Part shown: one piece after another, positions 1 through 7,938 of the stretch
Layout of the letters: each line of letters opens with the position of its first letter
How positions within the stretch are numbered: position 1 is the first letter of the stretch
Origin: Bacillota bacterium
GTDB lineage: Bacteria > Bacillota > Clostridia > Acetivibrionales > DSM-1351
DNA length: 19,731 nt
Assembly: GCA_023431385.1 (NCBI GenBank)
Contig: JAEYWA010000126.1
Location: 1-19,731 of the forward strand
Direction: 5' to 3'
Notes under the pieces: generated by a model
What the model was told of the DNA's origin: nothing
Databases searched by the model: none
What the model saw: the letters and a program-made list of their open reading frames with translations, nothing else
Made by a program: the position numbers and the translations under genes

Positions 1-2144
1 TCAACTGGCAAACCCAGTCAGGAGCATCTGCTTCTTGGGATAACTTAACTAAAGATCAAAGAAAAGCTATTGCTGAACGCAACTTCTGCGATGATGATTA
101 CGGCGGGAACGATACTAATAATGACGGCGAAATACCTGACTTAACTTTATATGGTCTACTAGGTGATAGTATCAGAGATAAAGCGTTGGTGCAGGTTGCA
201 CCCACAATGTGGAGTGTTAATGGCTCTGTAAGACTCAGATATAATGGTACAAACTGGAATACAGTAATATTTAATCCATTAGCACCTTACACAGAGGTCT
301 TAGCAGACATTGCTTCAGAGGATGTATTTGTTATGGAAGAAAATATGGACAGTATAACAGTACCCTATACCGTAAGCGGAAAAATAGAGGGTGATGCTGT
401 TACTCAGGGCATGATGCAGAACCTTGATAAATTGAAATTTTACTCAAATTTTGTACCTAAAGAAGTAAGTCTTACTGCCGGGAGTTCTCCTGCTCAAAAA
501 GTGGGCTATGAAAAAAAGTTCTACAGGGCAGCCTTAAAAGTTGGTGAAAATACAAAGGATTTAGCCGCTGTAGTAAATCTTACAACAAGGTATTCATCGG
601 ATGAACCTTTACGTGCAACAGCAGAAAAACCCATAACAATCATAGTTATACCCAAAAGAACACCTCCCTCAGAGGGCGTTGTCTTTGTAAGATATTTTAA
701 TTATGATACTGATGCCGAAATACCTGAATTGGCAAACGAATTTACCCTTAAATTTGGTGAGAAGAAAACAATAAGTGGTTTGCTAGTTCCACAAGGATAT
801 AAAAGCTGTAAAGGGTCATATGGAAAATATTATGCCGATACTTCGTCAACTGTTATTCCACCTGCTAAAAAAGATATGACTTCAGAGACCTTTCAAGAAA
901 TTACATTATCTCAATCCTTTAAGGTCGCCTATGTATACTTCTGGTATGAGCCTAAACCCGGAGAAACACCAAAACCACCAGTAAAGATAAATTATGACCC
1001 TATAGCTATTATCAATAATCCAGTTGTAGCTTATGCCGGTGATGATGTATTAATAGATGGGAGCAGGTCCTATGATAGTGATGGGACCATAGAACATTAC
1101 TATTGGGAGGTACCCGGTACGTATGGAAGTGATCCATACAATCTATGGTTCAATAATTTAAACAATGATGAACGAGATATTGATAAAGGAACAGTTTGGT
1201 ATCCCAATGTGGGTATTTATGACATCGATCTGGAGGTTGAAGATGATGGTAATTGTTCAGGGTACGCCCGAAGCACTATACAAGTAATAGAGCCTAAACC
1301 TTCAATTTCCATTGATGTAATTGCTGACAAAATGAAGGAAAACCGCAAAATAACCCTTGATTTAAGTAATAGTACGTCCTCAAAACGTTTTCCTATTAAC
1401 TGGAGCTTAACCACCTTAACCATACAGCCTGTCAGCGGAACAGGAGCGAGTGGTGACTATGGTGTTAGGCTCGCAGATGGCACGGTATATAAAAATGTAA
1501 ACGGTAAGGCTCAATTGTATAGTAACGGTTCATGGACTAATACAGGTCTATCCTTCGATTCTGTGCTGAATGGACAAAAGACGGTATACTTTCAGGCAAG
1601 AGACAGCGGACAGTACAAAATAACTGTATCAATGACGAATACATTTAGCTTTAACAGTGCTGTCAATTTTTCCAATACACTCGAAAGAACAATAACAATA
1701 GTTGAGGATTTACCACCAATAGCAGATTATAATGGTGCTGGAAGTAATATTCGTGAATTTGAGAATCCAGTTGATAAAACCCTACAAAAATACGGTATTA
1801 TACCTGTACTGTGTACAACTAGTTCCCCTGATGGTGATCCTATTGGCAAAAGAGTTTGGTCTGCCAGGTATGATAGTGATAATGATTCAGCCCAAGGGGC
1901 TAGTGTTACTGTTGCTCTTGGTGATGAGACAACCATTTATCCGTACACAGGTACCGAACCGTTCAAAAGCGGTGTAAGGTTGGTAATAAACGGTGATAAA
2001 GATCCGGAAGTTGAAATTTGGACATATGAAGTCGGTGTATATGTTGCAGCATTAGAAGCCTTTGAGGATATTCCTGATTCGGAGACGGTAAAAGAGTTAC
2101 TGTTACCTGGCGACTTTAAGAGCAGCTATGTACAGGGATGGTAA
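1..2144 (+). CDS. Large modular extracellular protein with MucBP-like and PKD domains (5' end outside window)
   Basis: The reading frame is open from the first complete codon (base 3) to the TAA at 2142-2144, so the gene starts upstream of the window. The TTG at 186 is internal, because coding sequence continues before it and no ribosome binding site precedes it. About 713 codons are visible. In order they show an Asp/Asn-rich stretch (bases about 90-150), Ig-like beta-rich sequence, a MucBP-like segment near 675-960 (begins VVFVRYFNYDTDAEI), and a clear PKD domain near 990-1290 with the signature DGSRSYDSDGTI followed by YYWEV. Two further beta-rich repeats follow. No membrane anchor or sortase motif is seen at the C-terminus (ends SSYVQGW). 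The family is typical of secreted or surface beta-sandwich proteins. The specific function is unknown. The next gene overlaps or directly abuts it, so the two are probably co-expressed. Confidence 0.8.
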   Translation, partial: NWQTQSGASASWDNLTKDQRKAIAERNFCDDDYGGNDTNNDGEIPDLTLYGLLGDSIRDKALVQVAPTMWSVNGSVRLRYNGTNWNTVIFNPLAPYTEVLADIASEDVFVMEENMDSITVPYTVSGKIEGDAVTQGMMQNLDKLKFYSNFVPKEVSLTAGSSPAQKVGYEKKFYRAALKVGENTKDLAAVVNLTTRYSSDEPLRATAEKPITIIVIPKRTPPSEGVVFVRYFNYDTDAEIPELANEFTLKFGEKKTISGLLVPQGYKSCKGSYGKYYADTSSTVIPPAKKDMTSETFQEITLSQSFKVAYVYFWYEPKPGETPKPPVKINYDPIAIINNPVVAYAGDDVLIDGSRSYDSDGTIEHYYWEVPGTYGSDPYNLWFNNLNNDERDIDKGTVWYPNVGIYDIDLEVEDDGNCSGYARSTIQVIEPKPSISIDVIADKMKENRKITLDLSNSTSSKRFPINWSLTTLTIQPVSGTGASGDYGVRLADGTVYKNVNGKAQLYSNGSWTNTGLSFDSVLNGQKTVYFQARDSGQYKITVSMTNTFSFNSAVNFSNTLERTITIVEDLPPIADYNGAGSNIREFENPVDKTLQKYGIIPVLCTTSSPDGDPIGKRVWSARYDSDNDSAQGASVTVALGDETTIYPYTGTEPFKSGVRLVINGDKDPEVEIWTYEVGVYVAALEAFEDIPDSETVKELLLPGDFKSSYVQGW

Positions 2145-2155
2145 ATAGAGGTTAT

Positions 2156-5100
2156 ATGAGAAGAATAAAATATTTATTTACAATTTGGATTTTAATAGTA
2201 TTAATATTATTACAAAACAGTGGTGTCTGTGCAGCAAATAAATTTGAAATGAAGAATACTGCTCCTGTAGCCAATTTTACTGTAGAAAAGAGCCGTGAAG
2301 TTAAATTGCTTGTTATAACAGACTATACGGGCGCAGATAATGCTAACCTAAAGAATGCAATAACAAGTATGAGAAGTGAGCTTGCTAATTATGCTAAAAT
2401 TAATATTGAGTATCCAAATCTGACTGATACTGTGTTAGGCACGCAGCAAGGGGTTATTACGGAGAATTATTGGTTTAAGCATGGAGTTGCTACATATGCA
2501 TGGTCAGGTAATAGCGAGAGAAATTTGACTGGGGGTGATACAACGTATACAGAGACAAGTGGTAAAGAAGAAAGGGAAAGATTCATATATTCGCCATGCA
2601 TAGCTTTACCTGAAGGACAGACTCCTACGACGGTATACAACCCACCAACTCGCCATGTTAAGTCCAGTTTAAAAGAAAATATCTATAACAATGGCTATCG
2701 TAAGTACTATGAATACTCTTTTATAAATAATATGGGTATATGCCCAGGTACTTTTACCTTTTCTGCAGAATCGTATACATATGGTGGTGCTTCCTACAAT
2801 AAATATTATCGTAATTTAGATTCTGAGCCTGTATTCACATTCGAAAATTATTGGGATATAGAATATAGTGAAGAAATAGAGGTTACTAACAACGTTGTTG
2901 GCTATGATTTATCAAAATTAAACTATGAAGTAAAAGATAATACAGATACCTTTGTAATTTTTGCATTAGATAAAGAAAGTACAAATTATTACCCTTCCTA
3001 CATATCGGATTGCTACCGCTTAGGTCAGCTAAGGAGTGACAGTAATCTTGCCAAATTTGTTAAGGATAGTGATGCAAGAGTATATTCGATATGCTCAGAT
3101 AATCTTGAAAATGTAAATCTTTCAACAAATCCTAAATACCCAGTAAGCTTTAATGGAGCAGCTCAGAATATCACTTTAAAAGATTTAATTGATTCAAGCT
3201 TTGACGGAAGAAGTATAGGTCAAAAAAATATAACTGGTCTTGTAAATAAAATAAAGGAAAACGTTAAAAGACCGTCTGAAAAGATAGACATGATAGTGGC
3301 TACTGATAAGAATATATCAAGCACTAACGGCTTTGTTAACAGTATTAAGGACAACATCAGTCCGGATGTTACAATAAACACTAATGTTGTTAACATGGAC
3401 TCACTGGACACTATTGATACTTGGACAAAGTATGTGACAAATGGTGACTATAGAAATATTGACACCGGTAATTCCAAAGATATTCATCTTATTTTAGCAG
3501 GTAATGGTGATTTATGGGCGCAAGGAAGTAATCAAAGTAAGTTTCCTCCTGTATATAACAGTAATTTGTACGGTTTATTTGGTCTTAGTAAGACAATAAG
3601 CTACTATCCTAAATTCACAAAAATACTTACAGATGTAAATGATGTTATTTTGAATGATTACTCAGATTATAGAACATTAACCGCTCTTAAAAAGGATGGT
3701 ACAGTATGGGTATGTGATAACTATAATGAGGGGTGGATTAAAAGCAAATATTATAATCAAAATATTAAAAAAATGTATAAGAGCAATGGTATAGAATTTT
3801 GTATAACTAATGATAATAAAGTTCTAATTAATAGTCGTATAGATAATTATGCTCCTCCAGACGTACAGTATGTGTATAAATATGCCATGACATATGGATA
3901 TACTCTTATCTACCTCACAAATGATAGTAGTATATATTCCAGAGATGTATATACAGATGGTAGAACAAATTCTGAGCCGCCTGTAGAATTTGTTACAAAA
4001 TTACCTTCTCCCGTTAAAGATATGTGTAATATAACAGGTCTTATATATTGCTCAAATAATATGATATACACTTGTGGTGGATATAATCTACATAGACTTA
4101 AAATAGAAAAAGCATACCTTCATCAATCAGAAAATTACTTAATAGGTGAGGATGGTAATATATATACTTATGATGGAGGTTATACAGTTTCTTTGATAAG
4201 CATCCGTGGGTTTAAAGATATTTTACATGTAGAAGAAAACTTTAATCGGGGGATAATTGGTATAGACCTGAACGGAGAGTTGGCATATTCCGGCGATGTT
4301 TTATATTCAAGTTTATTAGATACAAGCAATTATAAGAATGCAGGAAAAACAAACCCACATTACGGAGATGTACCTAAGCCTTTTGATGCAAGTGTAAACG
4401 GGTATGCTGCAAATTATCTTAAGATAGGTTCACATTTTGCTTATGTAACAAAGAAAGGCGAAATATGCTACGTAGATGATGTACATACATATACCGACCC
4501 TTGGGGTGAAGCTCATTATGAATTTCAAACGGTTAATATGGGAAAAGCCGATAGTATATTTGGCACCAGCCCCATACCTGTAAAAGCCTTTTCAAAGTCA
4601 AAAATTCTGAACACACCTTTAAGTGCAGGTTCTGAAAGGTATTTTATCTATATTTCAGATAATATTGAAAAGGATACATATTTTAATGACCCGTCAGACT
4701 ATTTCCTTTTCGGTAATCTGGACAGTATAATATTAAATTACCTGAATGAAAACAGGTTTAATATATATGTTGTTACCTCTGCCCAAGCAAGGGACTTAAA
4801 GCTGCAATATCCATACGCTCCTGTGAACCGACAACAGTATTCATTAAAGGAGTTGATTTATAATTCTGTGATGGACAGTGCATTTTGTAAGGATGAAGAA
4901 ACTGTAAGAAAACTGATAATAAAAAAGTATGATACCTTTACCAAGCAAGGCAGCACTACATTGACATTGTTGGTCAACGAGGAAAGTGTCCGCTACAATC
5001 AAGTTTACAGAGACTTTGAGAATGACCCCAAACATTCTGAAAAGTGGCAGTATACCCATGACCCGACATATTTTGATAATTCCAATGGTCTTGATAGTAA

Positions 5101-6364
5101 TTCCGGCCGGTGGATTGTTGAACCACTTTATACGTTCAGCAAAGTCGGCAGATATATTGTAAGTGCACAATTCAGAGATAACCCAAAGAATGATAACAGG
5201 TTTGACAATTACAAGCTTTGGTCAAATACGTCAGCTCCTGCTACAATTCTTGTTCACCGCAGACCAATAGCTCTGTTTAATGTACAGGTATCGAGAAAGG
5301 TTGGTACGAATATTAATTTATCCTATCTGGATCAGTCCTATGACTTGGATCATAACATATCCAGGACAGATAAAGGTATTGTTTCAAGAGTCTGGCAGTA
5401 CAAAAAGACAACTTCAGATACATGGCTTGATGGAAAGCCGTCAAGTCTTACATATAATTCCGGAATATATCAAATAAAATTGATGGTTAAGGACATAGAA
5501 GGCGTATGGAGTAAACCCTATATAGACTCAATAGATACAAGTAATTTACCTCCGGTAATTAATGCAACTCCCTTGACATACACAGGGGCAGGACCAATAC
5601 TTATTACAATAAAGGCTTCAGATAATGGAGAAGATGATTTTGCTTATATGCGTTATGCTGTCACTGACAGCAGTGAACAGCCAGTTTCTTCACAGTGGAT
5701 AAAGGTAGCGGAGGGAATAAAAGAAAGATCAATTGCTCTTAATGCGGATGGTACGTATTATCTCCATATGGAGGCATATGACAAACTTGGTCAGGTAGGT
5801 AAAAATCTAGCAGGTCCTTACATCATAAATAATGTGAAAGCGGGAAACTTTTTTATTACAATGATGCTGGATATAGGCTGGAGAGCATACTACTTTGATC
5901 TGGACCGAGGCATTGATGATAATCACGACGGGATGATTGACCGGTATCCAAGAAGACTGAATACTGATATTGGTACGCTAAAAATGCCGATAAACTATTA
6001 TAATCTTGTCTCCAGCCCAAGAACCTACATTAAGGCAGGCTACAGAGTTAAAGGCAGGATAGATATTCTGGGTAATCCTGATTCTGCGAGGTTTAAGATA
6101 AATTACGAAGTAAAGGAAGCAGCATATACTGATACTGTAAGCCTTGTAAAGGGCTTGGGAGACACTTACACCTTTGAATGGATTATTCCATTGGACACAG
6201 AAGACAAGTCCTTTATAAGCTTTGATTTGGAAATGATAAAAGGAAGAACTACTTACGGTAATGAAAAATGGAATGATATCTGGGACAATAGAAATTCCTC
6301 GCGGTATGTATTCTATGTTTGTGGAAAGGCAACTGATGATTTGATTTATATTCAAAGTCAATAA
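2156..6364 (+). CDS. Secreted multidomain protein with RCC1-like beta-propeller and PKD-like domains
   Basis: A protein of about 1,402 residues. Starting at ATG 2156 gives a standard signal peptide (MRRIKYLF, hydrophobic core, cleavage near VCA-ANK) and uses AGAGG at 2147-2151. An ATG at 2138 adds six residues and overlaps the previous stop, but has a poorer upstream site. Counting from 2138: residues 53-95 contain VKLLVITDY; 271-357 a putative alpha/beta module; 382-430 a second copy of the first (IDMIVATD); about 449-810 a run of about eight degenerate RCC1-type blades, e.g. LTALKKDGTVW at 514-524; 834-913 a second copy of the alpha/beta module. From about 1039 PKD/Ig-like domains begin (HRRPIALF), followed by a DDNHDGMID loop near 1260 that resembles a calcium-binding loop. 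No anchor is seen. It is probably a surface adhesin, sensor or scaffold, but this is unproven. It lies in an apparent operon with the upstream gene. Confidence 0.8.
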   Translation: MRRIKYLFTIWILIVLILLQNSGVCAANKFEMKNTAPVANFTVEKSREVKLLVITDYTGADNANLKNAITSMRSELANYAKINIEYPNLTDTVLGTQQGVITENYWFKHGVATYAWSGNSERNLTGGDTTYTETSGKEERERFIYSPCIALPEGQTPTTVYNPPTRHVKSSLKENIYNNGYRKYYEYSFINNMGICPGTFTFSAESYTYGGASYNKYYRNLDSEPVFTFENYWDIEYSEEIEVTNNVVGYDLSKLNYEVKDNTDTFVIFALDKESTNYYPSYISDCYRLGQLRSDSNLAKFVKDSDARVYSICSDNLENVNLSTNPKYPVSFNGAAQNITLKDLIDSSFDGRSIGQKNITGLVNKIKENVKRPSEKIDMIVATDKNISSTNGFVNSIKDNISPDVTINTNVVNMDSLDTIDTWTKYVTNGDYRNIDTGNSKDIHLILAGNGDLWAQGSNQSKFPPVYNSNLYGLFGLSKTISYYPKFTKILTDVNDVILNDYSDYRTLTALKKDGTVWVCDNYNEGWIKSKYYNQNIKKMYKSNGIEFCITNDNKVLINSRIDNYAPPDVQYVYKYAMTYGYTLIYLTNDSSIYSRDVYTDGRTNSEPPVEFVTKLPSPVKDMCNITGLIYCSNNMIYTCGGYNLHRLKIEKAYLHQSENYLIGEDGNIYTYDGGYTVSLISIRGFKDILHVEENFNRGIIGIDLNGELAYSGDVLYSSLLDTSNYKNAGKTNPHYGDVPKPFDASVNGYAANYLKIGSHFAYVTKKGEICYVDDVHTYTDPWGEAHYEFQTVNMGKADSIFGTSPIPVKAFSKSKILNTPLSAGSERYFIYISDNIEKDTYFNDPSDYFLFGNLDSIILNYLNENRFNIYVVTSAQARDLKLQYPYAPVNRQQYSLKELIYNSVMDSAFCKDEETVRKLIIKKYDTFTKQGSTTLTLLVNEESVRYNQVYRDFENDPKHSEKWQYTHDPTYFDNSNGLDSNSGRWIVEPLYTFSKVGRYIVSAQFRDNPKNDNRFDNYKLWSNTSAPATILVHRRPIALFNVQVSRKVGTNINLSYLDQSYDLDHNISRTDKGIVSRVWQYKKTTSDTWLDGKPSSLTYNSGIYQIKLMVKDIEGVWSKPYIDSIDTSNLPPVINATPLTYTGAGPILITIKASDNGEDDFAYMRYAVTDSSEQPVSSQWIKVAEGIKERSIALNADGTYYLHMEAYDKLGQVGKNLAGPYIINNVKAGNFFITMMLDIGWRAYYFDLDRGIDDNHDGMIDRYPRRLNTDIGTLKMPINYYNLVSSPRTYIKAGYRVKGRIDILGNPDSARFKINYEVKEAAYTDTVSLVKGLGDTYTFEWIIPLDTEDKSFISFDLEMIKGRTTYGNEKWNDIWDNRNSSRYVFYVCGKATDDLIYIQSQ

Positions 6365-6392
6365 TGAGTCGAATAATACACATATAATTGAG

Positions 6393-6427
6393 TAAATCCT
6401 CCAAGGACGAAAGCTTTGGAGGATTTA
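6393..6427. terminator. 12-bp hairpin between convergent genes, probable bidirectional terminator
   Basis: Bases 6393-6404 (TAAATCCTCCAA) pair perfectly with 6416-6427 around an 11-base loop. The hairpin lies 29 bases after the stop of the large plus-strand gene and 13 bases beyond the stop of the minus-strand small gene. The T-tract is weak on both sides, so termination is inferred from position and stem strength. Confidence 0.6.
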
Positions 6428-6439
6428 TTCGTCTAGGGC

Positions 6440-6568
6440 TTACTTACCCTGCTTTCCTTTATATTCATTACTGAAACGCGGATTGTCAGGATTCTGAATT
6501 GCCGCCTGTTCTGCTTTGTTTTGTGTATTTGGTTTTGAAGTACCCTTATCCTTTTTACCTTTAAACAT
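6440..6568 (-). CDS. Small basic hydrophilic protein, 42 residues, unknown function
   Basis: I chose the ATG at 6568-6566 because AAGGAG (complement of 6577-6582) lies 8 bases upstream of it. A start 20 codons further upstream would place the ribosome site inside the gene. The product begins MFKGKKDKGT and ends EYKGKQGK. It is rich in Lys, Asn, Gln and Gly and has no hydrophobic segment, no cysteine and no signal peptide. It has its own predicted promoter, which overlaps the divergent promoter of the cysteine-peptidase homologue. Size and composition resemble small spore or nucleic-acid-associated proteins of Firmicutes, but I recognise no family motif, so this is only a suggestion. The strong ribosome site and its place between a terminator hairpin and a promoter make it a likely real gene. 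Confidence 0.6.
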   Translation of the reverse strand: MFKGKKDKGTSKPNTQNKAEQAAIQNPDNPRFSNEYKGKQGK

Positions 6569-6576
6569 TGAATTTG

Positions 6577-6582
6577 CTCCTT
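6577..6582 (-). promoter_or_regulatory. Ribosome binding site fixing the start of the 42-residue gene
   Basis: On the minus strand this reads AAGGAG, 8 bases before ATG 6568-6566. It supports the short reading over the longer upstream start. Confidence 0.7.
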
Positions 6583-6598
6583 TAAAAAATATATTTAC

Positions 6599-6628
6599 AT
6601 AATAATTAATAGAATTGACATATATCAA
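6599..6628 (-). promoter_or_regulatory. Predicted sigma-A promoter for the 42-residue gene
   Basis: On the minus strand TTGATA (complement of 6623-6628) is followed after 18 bases by TATTAT (complement of 6599-6604), about 30 bases upstream of the start codon. It overlaps the plus-strand promoter at 6615-6643. Such matches are frequent in AT-rich DNA, so it stays a prediction. Confidence 0.45.
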
Positions 6629-6643
6629 ATCTAAATATATATT
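6615..6643 (+). promoter_or_regulatory. Predicted sigma-A promoter upstream of the C39-like gene
   Basis: TTGACA at 6615-6620 is a perfect -35 box and TATATT at 6638-6643 a near-consensus -10 box, with 17 bases between. Transcription would begin near 6650, giving an untranslated leader of about 150 bases before the gene at 6802. In that leader (6650-6801) I see no recognisable riboswitch or gene. Confidence 0.55.
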
Positions 6644-6801
6644 TTGTGATATTGAGGTTTATTATGTGGCAGTCAATTAAGAATTGGTTAAATTGTTCAT
6701 TTATCACCCATCAGTAATAACTTATCATATACTAAAATGTGATACCTGATTATTAATGATTATTTATTTTTTACCAGACAGAAGGGGGCCTGAATACTGA
6801 T

Positions 6802-7482
6802 ATGACTGAAAACACTGATACAAAAAATAACGGTCAGCACAAAGATTTTTATGGATACGGCGGTATTGAGTCTCTTGACAGGTATATAAAAATAAAATAT
6901 GGCAATGGCTGGGAGCAAAAATCAAGTAGGTGTATAGAAGGAATTCTAAACTTCAAACAGAACAGCTTCGGGACTGAGGATCAGAACAATTGCACTTTAG
7001 CTTCAATTACCAGAATTATGAAATATTATGCTGACCAGGGATTGAACGGAATCCCATCAAATATAAATGATATATACTGCATAGTTAGAGAGATTGGGGT
7101 AAAGCATGGTTATGATCCTACTAAATCAGGCCTATTCAGAGATTTATTCATTTATACTCCCTTTGAAATAAAGACAATGGTAAGGGAGACCTGGGGTAAA
7201 TTCGGGTATGTAGGAAGTAAGGCCCAAAATAAGTATTACCGTAAACTAAAAATAATTAAAAACAGCATAGATGACATGAATCCGGTACTGTTGAATATAG
7301 CTGGTGGTGATTACAAGGGACATACAGTTACAGTTATCGGTTACAAAGTTTTCGGTAACAACAGAGAATGTCAGCCTGACATGTCTTTTGTCACGGTATT
7401 AGATGGTTGGAGCGAGGAAGTAAGGTATATTGATTGGACTAAATTTGGTATCACATTAGCCAATGTGACGAGAATACTTTGA
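6802..7482 (+). CDS. Papain-like cysteine peptidase homologue (C39-like), no signal peptide
   Basis: A 226-residue soluble protein. The sequence DQNNCTLASI carries Gln61 and Cys64, fitting the oxyanion glutamine and nucleophile of C39-type papain-fold enzymes. His174 in GGDYKGHTVTVIGY and Asp201 in VLDGW fit the rest of the triad. Spacing and the surrounding beta-strands match the Peptidase_C39_2-like family, although overall similarity cannot be measured here. There is no signal peptide, transmembrane segment or ABC domain, so it is not a complete bacteriocin exporter-peptidase. The start follows a G-rich site (AAGGGGG, 6782-6788) at a long spacing of 13 bases, so initiation may be weak or the start slightly misplaced. 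It is transcribed divergently from the 42-residue gene. Function and substrate are unknown. I see no terminator between it and the next promoter at 7528. Confidence 0.65.
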   Translation: MTENTDTKNNGQHKDFYGYGGIESLDRYIKIKYGNGWEQKSSRCIEGILNFKQNSFGTEDQNNCTLASITRIMKYYADQGLNGIPSNINDIYCIVREIGVKHGYDPTKSGLFRDLFIYTPFEIKTMVRETWGKFGYVGSKAQNKYYRKLKIIKNSIDDMNPVLLNIAGGDYKGHTVTVIGYKVFGNNRECQPDMSFVTVLDGWSEEVRYIDWTKFGITLANVTRIL

Positions 7483-7527
7483 TAATGTTTTGATGAGAGA
7501 TTCAACACTCAGAGACTAAAATACCGA

Positions 7528-7556
7528 TTGACAAACTAAAACTTTTCAATTATTAT
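7528..7556 (+). promoter_or_regulatory. Predicted sigma-A promoter for the leuA T-box leader
   Basis: TTGACA (7528-7533), 17 bases, then TATTAT (7551-7556). The predicted start of transcription near 7563 is just before the T-box leader, which supports it. Confidence 0.7.
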
Positions 7557-7562
7557 TAAGTA

Positions 7563-7811
7563 AATATTAAAGGTAATGATTGGAAATAGTAAAAATCCCT
7601 CAAGCTTTCAGAGAGTCGGCGGCTGGTGTGAGCCGATACCTTGCAGATTTTGAACTCATCCATGAACTGCTGCCCGACTGTGTAGGGTTAAGCCGGATTT
7701 CCTCCGTTACAGGGATAGATGGTGTTTGCCATTGAAAAAGCGAATTCTTAAGAATTAATTAGAGTGGTACCGCGAGTCAGCCTCGTCTCTATACAGAGAT
7801 GGGGCTTTTTG
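7563..7811 (+). ncRNA. T-box riboswitch leader of leuA, leucine specifier
   Basis: The T-box motif TGGTACCGCG is at 7765-7774, preceded by a stem III-like CGGA/TCCG hairpin ending in the conserved CCGTTA (about 7693-7709). Stem I has AGAGAG and a distal loop with CTGGTG enclosed by TCGGC/GCCGA (about 7616-7635). In the specifier loop, TGAA is followed by CTC (7655-7657, leucine) and then a purine, as expected for T-boxes. Uncharged tRNA-Leu would pair with the codon and with TGGT through its acceptor end, favouring antitermination and leuA expression. The 109 bases between the terminator and the RBS (7815-7923) hold no further signal that I can see. The ATC at 7658-7660 would indicate isoleucine, but it is followed by C and fits the downstream gene less well. 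Confidence 0.88.
7779..7811 (+). terminator. T-box-controlled intrinsic terminator before leuA
   Basis: 7779-7790 pairs with 7795-7806 over 12 positions (two G-U) around loop ATAC, followed by a run of T. It competes with the antiterminator formed by the T-box sequence directly upstream. Confidence 0.85.
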
Positions 7812-7925
7812 TTGTTCTGAAAAGTGAAGATAACAAAAGAAAAGATGATCAAATACCGGGTTTGAGCATCTATGTAAAACATTGTATTAGCAATTTTAAT
7901 TCAATAACTATTCTGAATTATTTAT

Positions 7926-7930
7926 GGAGG
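7926..7930 (+). promoter_or_regulatory. Ribosome binding site fixing the leuA start
   Basis: GGAGG lies 8 bases before ATG 7939. An in-frame ATG at 7924 overlaps this site and so is unlikely to be used. Confidence 0.8.
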
Positions 7931-7938
7931 TTTTTAAT

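Noticed and set aside
186..188. TTG as the start of the first large gene
   Set aside because: The same frame is open back to base 3 with protein-like sequence, and no ribosome site precedes the TTG.
4844..5170. 108-codon open frame on the minus strand
   Set aside because: Antisense to the surface-protein gene, with no recognisable domain and a product composition typical of shadow frames.
5978..6361. 127-codon open frame on the minus strand
   Set aside because: It lies wholly opposite the 3' end of the large surface-protein gene, has no family features, and its codon pattern is explained by the plus-strand gene.
6569..6628. N-terminal extension of the 42-residue gene
   Set aside because: It would cover the AAGGAG site and most of the predicted promoter, which are better used for the shorter start.
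6802..7482. Bacteriocin ABC exporter peptidase
   Set aside because: There is a C39-like domain only, without membrane or ATPase domains, and the neighbouring small protein has no double-glycine leader.
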